A stretch of DNA of 17,590 bases, taken from assembly GCA_001275005.1 (NCBI GenBank), contig JWZX01001876.1:1-17590 (forward strand). Reading direction: 5' to 3'. Positions within the stretch are counted from its first letter, which is position 1. Every line of letters begins with the position of its first letter. Source of the stretch: Chrysochromulina tobinii (taxonomy: Eukaryota > Haptophyta > Prymnesiales > Chrysochromulinaceae). Below are positions 1 through 9,700 of the stretch, piece by piece. The translations under genes were made by a program, and so were the position numbers. The notes under the pieces were generated by a model. That model saw nothing but the letters and a program-made list of their open reading frames with translations. It searched no databases and was not told where the DNA came from.

Positions 1-45
1 GCCCCCCCCGGCCCCCCCCCCCCCCCTCCACCCCTCTCCCCACAG

Positions 46-792
46 GTGCGACTCGTCCACAAGGAGGCCTCGGGTCATCTCGGCCTCGACCGAGAGCGCG
101 TCGAGAAGGGCGCTCCCGCGTACATAACGAATGCCGACGCGATGGGCGCGTGCTCCTCCAACTGCGTCTGGCAACTGGTACCGATCGGGCCCGCGACCTC
201 TCACGCGAGCTCTCACGCGACCTCCACTCTCCCCCGCTTGCCTCGCTCGCCCCGCTCGCCCCGCTCGCCCCGCTCGCCAAGCTCCAGACTCGTCGCCGCG
301 TCCGACTCACGCGTTTCCTTCAGGTCAAGGCCGATCTACTCGACGGCTCCCGCTGTGCATGGACCGACCAGGTGCGGCTGCGCCACGTGGGCACCGACTG
401 CGTGCTGAGCGTCGTGCTGAGCGCCCGGAGCGCGAGCGGCGCCGTGCTGAGCGCCGGGAGCTCGCGCGAAACGTCGCGCCGCTCGCGTTTGACCTGGGAT
501 CTCGCGCGCCAGATCTCGCGAGATCTCGATCGGAGCGAGAGTGGTGGGTCCGCCGGCGACGACTCTGCACGGGAGGAGGCACGCTCGGCTCCTCCCTTTT
601 TGCGCCGGAAGACGAGCCGGTCTGCCTCGCGCAGCACCTTCCTTGTTGAGCAGGACGACGAGATGGTCGAGGTGATCCCCACGAGCGATCTCACCTCCGA
701 GCTCAGCCTCTTCGAGCTCGTGCCTCAGTACCAGGCGACGAAAGGGCACGTGGGCCTCCTCCAGCTGATGCGCATTCGACACGTGGTCACAG
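46..792 (+). CDS. Channel exons 1-3: MIR / ligand-binding beta-trefoil part
   Basis: Exons 46-177, 324-413 and 654-792 encode window residues 1-120. Exon 1 follows the acceptor CCCCACAG at 38-45 and starts RLVHKEASGHL, matching the RLFHAEQEKFL strand of animal IP3Rs. Exon 2 contains WTDQVRLRHVGT and exon 3 contains FELVPQYQ and MRIRHVVTGYWL, typical MIR repeats. In IP3Rs this beta-trefoil forms one half of the IP3 pocket. The animal TTGRQ loop, which supplies two phosphate-contacting arginines, is replaced here by ITNADAM. The two introns are GC-rich: 178-323 has a tandem CCCGCTCGC run near 241-280, and 414-653 repeats the exon end GTGCTGAGCG, so the exon 2 end could be 410 or 413. Confidence 0.85.
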
Positions 793-3700
793 GTTATTGG
801 CTGCACTGATGGCCACTGATGACCGCTGATGACCACTGATGACCACTGATGACCACTGATGACCACTGATGACCGCTGATGACCTCTGATGACAGGTTAT
901 TGGCTGCACTGCCCGCCGGCGATGGCGCCGGCCGCGGCCGAGAGGGACGAGGTCGCGGGGGGGGCGGCGGGCGCGGGGGCGTCCCGCGAGCCGTCGCAGC
1001 CCTCACAGCTGACCAATCTCCGGGCGACGCGCGTGATGCGTGATGAGGACGTCTTTGGTCTTGTGGCCGTCGAGCGCGCCGAAGAGGCCGACATCCACTT
1101 TGCAAAGGACATTTCCGAGAAGCTTCGTGCCTTCTGGGGGGCGCCGTCTTGGCAGCCATGCGCCCAAGACGGCGCCCTGGCCGAGCGCGCGGCGTGCGAT
1201 TTCAAGCCGCTCATCCATCTGCTCTCCGAGTTGATCGTCTTTGTGACCTCGACGGACGAGATCGACCCACTCAAGCGCGAGGGGCTGCCCATCTTTTCCC
1301 GCCAGACGCTGTTGCGCGAGCAGGGCGTCGTTGAGCTGGTGCTCCTCACCCTGATGACCTCTGATTGCCTCCCTCATCAGGTGCTCCTCACCCTGATGAC
1401 CTCTGATTGCCTCCCTCATCAGGTGCTCCTCACCCTGATGACCTCTGATTGCCTCCCTGATCAGGTGCTCCTCACCCTGATGACCTCTGATTGCCTCCCT
1501 GATCAGGTGCTCCTCACCCTGATGACCTCTGATTGCCTCCCTCATCAGGTGCTCCTCACCCTGACGGAGCCGTTCAAGCCGCACCTGTTTGCCTTTGAAG
1601 ATCTTGGCGGGCACAATGGCAGCCCCTCTGGCCATGCGGCCTCGCAGCTCAAGCGGAGCATGGTCCTCGCCCTCCGACTCTGCCGCCACTTGGTGCGTGA
1701 CAACAGCCCGAACAAGCGATGCATGGTGAGCCACGTGCCGCTCTTCCAGAGCATGCTGAGCAAGGGCCTCAAGGCGGCCCAGACGTTGCGCGAGTGCTTC
1801 GCCGACAATGTGCAGATGCTCGATCTGGTCACCGACGAGCTCGTCGATCGCTTTGTGCAGCTCATTCGCGAGGCGGGGCGTGAGACGTACTTTGTCGAGT
1901 TTCTGATGGTGCTATGCGAGTGCCAGGGCAAGGCCGTGCGGCACAACCAGTGGCGCGTGTGCCGCCTCCTCATGCAGGCCGCGCCCGAGCTGCTCCTCCA
2001 GCTGCGGCTCACGCCCACTGGCGAGATTGCGATCTCGGGCGACCCGAGATTCTTCCCCACCTTCCACGATGTGCGCGAGATTGCCTGAGATCAGCCCGAG
2101 ATCGAGTCCTCGCGACGCCCCCATGTTTATCACTGATGACCTCTGATGACCTCTGACGACCTCTGATGACCTCTGACGACCTCTGATGACCTCTGATGAC
2201 AGGTGCCCGAGATGGAGTTCTCGCTCTGGCTGGGCACGAAGGCCACCGCCTCGGACGTGGCGTACTTCAAGAAGACGATCGAGCTCTGCGCCCTCCTCAT
2301 CCGAGGGCGCAACATGCGAAACGCCACGACGGTGCAGTCCCTGCTGCCCTACGAGCTCGTGCAGGCCGTGATCACGTCGCCCGCGCTCAACAGCGGTCTG
2401 CTCGTCGACGGCACCGACCGTCGCTTGGTCGTCACCCACTTCGTGCAGCTCGCCATCGACGCATACCTCGACCATGAGCCTCACGAGGTCATGATGCGCG
2501 TTGGGGTGCAGCGCATCTGGTCGAACGTCGAGAGGGCCGCGGACAGTCGCCGTATGACCTCGTACATCACCACGGTACTCCCGGAGGAGTTTGACTGGCA
2601 GCGCTTCGATGGGTTGAAGGAGTACATGCGTCAAAGCACTCCCACCAGGCTGGTGGCGACGCATGTTGCTGAGAATCGTCTCGTGGGGACGCTCCTGCAC
2701 GCGGCCCACTGCCTCCTGCGCTTCGGCTTCTACTCGACCGACGAGACGGTCGCGCTCGTGCCGGTGGTGCTCGCGGTGCTGGACAGCGCGGGAGAGCGCG
2801 TGGGGCTGCATGCCGACGAGGCGCCCGACGAGAGGTACCGTTTGCGAGTCGACCCTGGGTGCAACACGCTGTTAGTGATGGAGTGCAAGGTGTGATGGCC
2901 TCCCTCATCATGTGATGGCCTCCCTCATCATGTGATTGCCTCCCTCATCATGTTATTGCCTCCCTCATCAGGTGTGGGCATGCCGGGTGCTCTCGCTCGT
3001 GTGCACCATGCGCTGCGATCTGCGCCTCTCGAGGCTCCTCAAGCACTTCAAGCACGAGCTCGTGCAGGGGCGCCCCTGGTGGACCTTGGAGCAGCGGCCC
3101 TCGGGCGCCGTCCCGGGCGCGACGCCCAACGCGACGCCCTCGCTCGTGCGCCATGGTGGTTACATGCGCCTCCCCGAGGACAGCGACAACTTGGCACAGG
3201 AGCGCAGGTGTGGTGATGGCCCTTGATTGCGCCTGATGGCTGCCTGATGGCCCTCCTCATCAGCCGACTTTGGCGCATGAGCGCGGCTCCTTGCGCGACA
3301 GCAGGGGCGGCGGCTTGTTCAACACAACGGGCGCGGTCCAACAGGCCGCGGCGGCCGTCCGGCGGCTCGTGCATGCACGTCCGGCAACGTCCCGTCTCAT
3401 TCCAGGCCTCTTCGAGATGCTCAGCCTCGAGGTGGAGCCGTCGGGCGGATCCGGCGCGGATTTGATCAGCATCCTGCTCGATCTGACCTTTTACGAGCAC
3501 ACGGAGCTCGTCGAGGCGGCGCTTGAGCTGCTCGTGCGCCACTACCAGCAGCGCGACACCCTGTACAAGTATGGGCTGGACGTCAAGTTGCTCGCCAAGC
3601 CCGAGGTCGTGCAGCACTACATGCGCTGCGATCAGTTGCTCCGGCAGCTGCAGCGGCTCGCGAACCGCCGCCGGCTGCTTGGGATGGAGCGCTCCCGCGC

Positions 3701-6700
3701 GGTGCAGCTGCTCGGATTGCTGACCAAGTACTGCTACGAGGACGCCCGCGCCGTCTCGAGCGCACGCCCTCCCTCGAAAAAGGCGCGCTCGCCACGGCGC
3801 TCGCCGACCAAGCCGGCCCCGTCGGCGTCGCGGAATCCGTCCGACGGCTTGTACCTACTGCTCGTGGGACGAGCGATGGCCTCGCTCGGCTCGAACCAGA
3901 TGCTCATGCTCCCCGAGCTCGCCGAGGACGCGTGGCTTGACGAAACCTTGAGCTCGGAGGACGAGATGCGCGCGCCCATGCCCTTCCCGCCCATTTATGA
4001 CGTGCCCGCCCACAACCCGTGCAATCGGCGGCTGCGCAGCGGCGATCGGGTGGTGATTGAGGGAGGCCAGTACAAGGTGATGGCGACGGAGGAGGTGCTC
4101 AGCACCGGCGCGCACGGTGTGCCCGCGACAGCGCTCTCGGTGACGCTCGACCGCCCGCTCGCACTCGAGCTGCCCTCAGGGCACAAGGGAGTGGCGCCCG
4201 TGCCGCCCGCGCTGCAGGCCACTGGCTCGGGGCACGTGTGGGTGATGCTCCAGTGTCGCTCCCCTGCGATGAACGTCGATTGCCAGCTGCTGCTTCTGAG
4301 CATGGGTGCACATGACGTCGCAATCCAGCTGCTCAAGACGCCCTTCGTTTTAGACGAAGTGCGTGCCGACGAGCTCGAGGTGCGCGCCGTGAGGGGAAGT
4401 GAGCCTCGGGGCGAGCGGGGCGGCTGCATGCGAGTGCTCATCACGGCGCCGTGAGGGGAAGTGAGCCTCGGGGCGAGCGGAGCGGCTGCATGCGAGTGTG
4501 CTCACCACGCCCCCCCCACCCCCCACAGGTACGCGCCGTGTGCCTCGCGGCCTACCGGCTCATCAAGGCGATGGCGATCGGATGCCCGAAGGCTCAGCTT
4601 GCCCTCTTGCCTTCACTGCCCACCTTTGTGGCCATGACATCGGCGAAGCCGAGCGCCGCCCTCTTGTGCGTCGACGTCTCGCCGATGATGACGATCCAAA
4701 CCATCTACCACGGCAACCACACGGTGTGCGCCCAAGACAGCGCCCATGTGGAGAAGGCGATCGTGTGACGAACCCTCACCCGCGCCCTCACCCTCACCCG
4801 CACCCGCACCCCAACCTTCACCCAGGTGTGTGCTCAAGTGGACGAGGCGACCGTTCGTCACGTTGTCGAGCTCGCGTCAGAGTCGCACGCGCCGCGCTTC
4901 TTGCGCGTCCTGCGCAGGTGAGTGCCACTGATTGAGCATCGATGAGCGCTGATGAGCACTGATGAGCACTGATGACCACTCTAATTGAATGCGCCGCGCA
5001 TCCTCCGCCGCAGCCTCATGCGCCCTGGCGGCCGACCCATCAAGCGCAACCAGAACCTCGTCGTCAACTGCCTCAACGAGAAGGGGACTGCGCTTGTCTT
5101 CTACACCGGAGGGGCAGGGCGCGCCCGGCGCGACGCCCTCGTCGAGGCCGGCAGCCACCGCCATCCCCACGGCGAGATACGCTACCACATGGAGCTCATG
5201 GCGTTGCTCGGCGAGGCGGTGATGGGTCAGTGTGCCGCGACCGAGAGGCAGGTCCAGGAGATGCTTCCCATCGACGAGCTGCTGCAACTGCTGCTGCACG
5301 CGACGGTCGTGCTGCCGCTCGAGCTGCGTGCGCATTACCTTCAGATCCTCCAGGAGGCGTACGCTAATTGCCCTTGATTACCTTCAGATCCTCCAGGAGG
5401 CGTACGCTAATTGCCCTTGATTACCCCTCATTACCTTCAGATCCTCCAGGAGGCGTGCGCTAATTGCCCTTGATTACCCCTCATTACCTTCAGATCCTCC
5501 AGGAGGCGTGCGCTAATTCCCTTTGCCCTTGATGGCCCCTGATGGCCTCTGATGACGCCCTTGATGGCCCCTGATGACGCCCTTGATGGCCTCCCTCCTC
5601 AGGTACCTCGCCACGGCGCATGTGTGTGACGACGTGGCGAGCGCGGATGATTTCGCGGAGCTTATCCAGATGCTTGCGGGCGAAGTGGAGGAGCTGGTGC
5701 ACGAGGCAGTGCCGTCGTCGCGTCCGCAGAATGCCGATGGCGACGGTACCGACTCGGTGCGGATAGACGAGGACGAGTTCCACGATGTCGAAGAGGAGGC
5801 CGCCGCTGCGGCTCGCATGCAAGCGATCGTGCGCGGGCGCGCGGACCGGAGGCGTGCTCGGAGGATCAAATGGCGCGCGCAGCACACGGCCGTGGATGAG
5901 GACGAAGATGAGGGATTCGGGCTGCGGCGTGAGAGTTTCGTCATCGGCTCGGTGATGCCTACGCTCACCCTCATCTATCAGTGCCACTACGTGCATGTGG
6001 CCGCCCTGCTCCACGAGGACCCGTCAGCGCGTCTGGTGCCGTTGCTGCATGAGCTGCTTGCGGAGGGCCCCTTGCCGCTGCTGCTGCAGGCCAGTGAGCC
6101 CGTGCGCGCGCTGCTCCAAGCGATCGCGCACGGGAGGGGGGAGGGCGCTCACACCGACGCGTGCGGCACTCAAGGAGGCACCCAGAAGGCATTCATGCTC
6201 GGCGGCCTCGGCGGCGCCTCGGACGCTCAGGATGGCGCTCGGACGCTCAGGATGGCGCTCGGGGACGCTCAGGACGGCGCTCGGACGCTCAGGATGGCGC
6301 TTGGCCCAAGCGCCGTCCTGAGCAGCAATGACGGCGGCGACGGCAACGGCGGCGGCAACGTTGGCGGCGGCAACGTTGGCGGCGGCAACGTTGGCGGCGG
6401 CAACGTTGGCGGCGGCAGCGGCGGCGACAGTGGGTCGGTGGATAGCGCCGAGGACGACCCTCAGGAGCAGTTGGGCCCTTTCATGGATGCGTTCTTCGCG
6501 GGAGATCACAAGGAGATCGAGGGGCTCGTCAACGTCTTTGGCGCCGGGCTTCGCGCCTCGCTGCGCGCAGTTGCCGAGCACGCGCGGCGCAACCCGCACG
6601 ATCCCGATCCGATGAGCTCAACGCCCATGCCCGAGGTGGCCAACACCCGATCCCGCATGACACGGTTGCTCGGCATGCAAGTGCTCACCACGGCGCCCCC

Positions 6701-9700
6701 ATCCACCCCTCTCCCCACAGGTGGCCAACACCCGATCCCGCATGACACGGTTGCTCGGCATGCAAGTGCTCACCACGGCGCCCCCATCCACCCCTCTCCC
6801 CACAGGTGGCCAACACCCGCTCCCTCATGAAACGGTTGCTCGAGGTGGGCTCCGCCGAGGACCTCAAGCGACGCAAGACCCCGAAGCTGCACCAGTATTG
6901 GGACTCTCTCGGGACACAAGATCTGACCATCATGCTGCTACGAGTGCTCGAGGAGATCCTCAAGGCGCCCACGAGCCTCTCCGAGCGAACGGCACAGCAG
7001 CGGCTGCTCTGCCGACTGGGCGCACCGACCATCGTCCTCAAGTTTGCATCCTGCGAGGTCGATGCGCCTCTTGATTGCCTCTTGATTGCCACTGATTGCA
7101 CAATGATTGAAACCGATTGCCACTGATTGCCACTGATTGCCTCCCTCATCAGGTCGATGAGCTCGCCCTCGCGGGGGTGCGCCTCGGGATTGCCATGCTC
7201 GAGGGCGGCAACAGCGAGGTGCAGAGCGCGCTCCTGAGCCTCCTACAGACGAGCCACCCCGCCATCGCGCCGGCCGACGGCTCGGGCGGCTCCTTCGTGA
7301 GCGCGGTCAAGCGGCGCATCCGGCTCGGCATCAAGGAGATCAAGGACCGAAAGGACTACCTGGCTCAGCAGCACGAGCGGCGGGTGCTGTGGGAAGAGAC
7401 GTCGGAGGGCCTCTCGGCGAGCGCCAAGGCGCGTCTGATGACCCCTGATGACCTCTGATGGCCTTCGTCATTAGTCGGAGGGCCTCTCGGCGAGCGCCAA
7501 GGCGCGTCTGATGGCCTTCGTCATTAGTCGGAGGGCCTCTCCTCGCCTCTGAGTGCCTCTAATGACGTCTGATGGCCTTCGTCATAAGTCGGATGGCCTC
7601 TCCTCGCCTCTGAGTGCCTCTAATGACGTCTGATGACCTCTGAGTGTGCCTCTCATGACGTCTGATGGCCTTCGTCATTAGGCGATGCTTCGAGAGGACA
7701 TTGAGAGGCCGTTCGAATCGCGCGCGAATGTGGTCGATGTACTTGAGCTCATCCGCCTATTCTGCGAGGGGCACCGCGTGGACGTGCAGGTGATGACCCT
7801 CTGATGACCCCCTGACGACCCCCTGATGACCCCCTGATGACCCCTGATGGCCCTCTGATGAGGGGGGCACCGCGTGGACGTGCAGGACTACCTGCGCGCG
7901 CAACAGTCGTCGGCCACGAGCCACGATCTGGTGACCGAGATCTTCCATTTCTTCCAGAGCCTCGAGCCGGAGCTTGATGTGAACAACGTGGATCAGGCGT
8001 GCAAGGCCGTCGACACGCTCACCGAGGTGGTACAGGTGATGAGCCCTGATGACCTCTTGATGACCCGATGATGCCCTACCATGGATCCCCGATGGGCCCC
8101 TGATGAGCCCTGATGAGCCCCTGATGAGCCCCTGATGAGCCACGGATGACATGCTCGATATGCAGGGGAACACGAGCTACGGCAACTCGCAGCTACTCCT
8201 CCAGACGAAGCTCGTCTCGATCCTGGAGCGGCTCGTCGAGAAGACGGGGCTCGATGGCGCCCAGGACGGCGCCGACGAGGTGACGAAGCTGACGAAGCCG
8301 ACGACGTCCGATGAGACGGGGCTCGAGGGCGCCCAGGACGACGCGTCGCATCTGTCGAAGCTGCGCGTGAGCTCGCTCACGCTGCTGCTCGCTCTGCTTG
8401 AGGGCTCGACGACCCAGAGCCACCAAGAGAAGATGCTGCGCGTGCTCGACCTCGGCGCGCTCGCCCGCTCCGTCGCCAAGAGCTACGAACGCTCCGTCAG
8501 CCTCGCCGACGAGGCGCCCACGAAGACGCTCGACATGGAGACGGCGGAGCTGCACTATGTACCTGCGCTGCCAATCGAACCGCAGGGCAGGGGCTTCGGG
8601 CGCCTCGCGCGCCGCCCCGGGCGCCTCGCGCGCCGCCCCGGGCGCCTCGCGCGCCGCCCCGGGCGCCTCCGCCCCGGATGGTGTGGGGATCTCTTGGGGA
8701 TCCTTACACCATTGTGTCCCGTCTGGCTCTGCCTCTGATCGCATTGCATGGCGCGCCTGCCCCTGCGCCCCCGTGCACGCAGATGCTGCTCGCGAACCTG
8801 AAGCACTGGCAAGAGCAGCGCGATGGTGTGCTCCCTGGCCAAGCGCGCCGTATCGACGAGCTTCCAGACGCGATCAAGACGGCGCTCGACCAACGGGTGT
8901 GCTCGATCGAGGTGGTCAACGCCGTCGGGGAGCTCGAGCGTGTCTATTTTCGGATGCCCGCCTTCTGCCGGCACCTCACGCGCGCGAATCGCGTTCGGAT
9001 CCTGTGGGGAGTCGACCGCGAGACACCAGGCAAGGCGATCCAAGACTTTTGCCTCCGATTCGCGCCCGAGATCTATCGCGAGATGCGCCACGTCGAGTCG
9101 CTCGAATCGTCGAGCAACTTCTGGAACCTTCTCAATTGGCTGCACGCTCGCGCGCTCGTGGTCGAGTTCATGTTTGGCCTCGCGATCGCGCAGAACGTGC
9201 TGCTCCTCACACGCTTCTCGTCCCTCCACTTCGACGTCGAGTTCCTTGAGTACGCTGATGGCCACGGATGGCCACGGATGGCCACGGATTGCCACTGATT
9301 GCCACTGAGTTGCCACTGAGTTCCCACTGATTGCCACGGATGGCCACTGATTGCCACTGATTGCCACTGATTGCCACTGAGTTCCTTGAGTACGCCGATT
9401 GCCACGGATGACCCGCCTTGCATGCAAATGCTCATCACAGCGTCGCGCCTCCTTCACATTCACAGGTACCTGTTCGGCAGCCTGCAGCTGGTCTGCTCGG
9501 GCACCGTCTTCGCGCGCCACGCCATCCACGTCGCGCCCCTCCGCGGCCCCGGACAGCTCATCAAGGACACCGAGCTCATCTTCCTCACGGTCGCCTCCGT
9601 CTTCTCCGTACTCGGGCTTGTCGTCTCGCCCCTCTTCTTTTGCTTCCACCTGCTCGACATCGTCAACAAGTTCTCCGACCTGCAGAACGTGTTCAAGGCG

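Noticed and set aside
793-895. CRISPR-like array
   Set aside because: The units are directly adjacent with no unique spacers, and the locus is a eukaryotic intron.
1339-1548. Treating the 42-nt repeats as ordinary coding repeats of the channel
   Set aside because: Homologous channels have no insertion here, the units carry splice signals and the same module as other introns, and removal gives a gap-free alignment; kept only as a possible retained form.
1912-2811. 299-codon minus-strand open frame
   Set aside because: Antisense shadow of channel exons 5-6, running through the intron repeat.
7790-8165. Intronic C/D-box snoRNAs (GTGATGA resembles box C, CTGA resembles box D)
   Set aside because: The motifs come from a short tandem unit repeated throughout; there is no terminal stem, no single box pair at normal spacing and no guide-length unique sequence.
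8596-8668. 21-nt GC-rich repeat as coding sequence of exon 17
   Set aside because: The frame ends in a stop soon after without rejoining channel sequence, while the GT at 8559 and AG at 8782 restore the family sequence.
8555-9649. 364-codon minus-strand open frame
   Set aside because: It crosses the channel's introns and exons in antisense; its product is mostly translated repeats and nothing recognisable.
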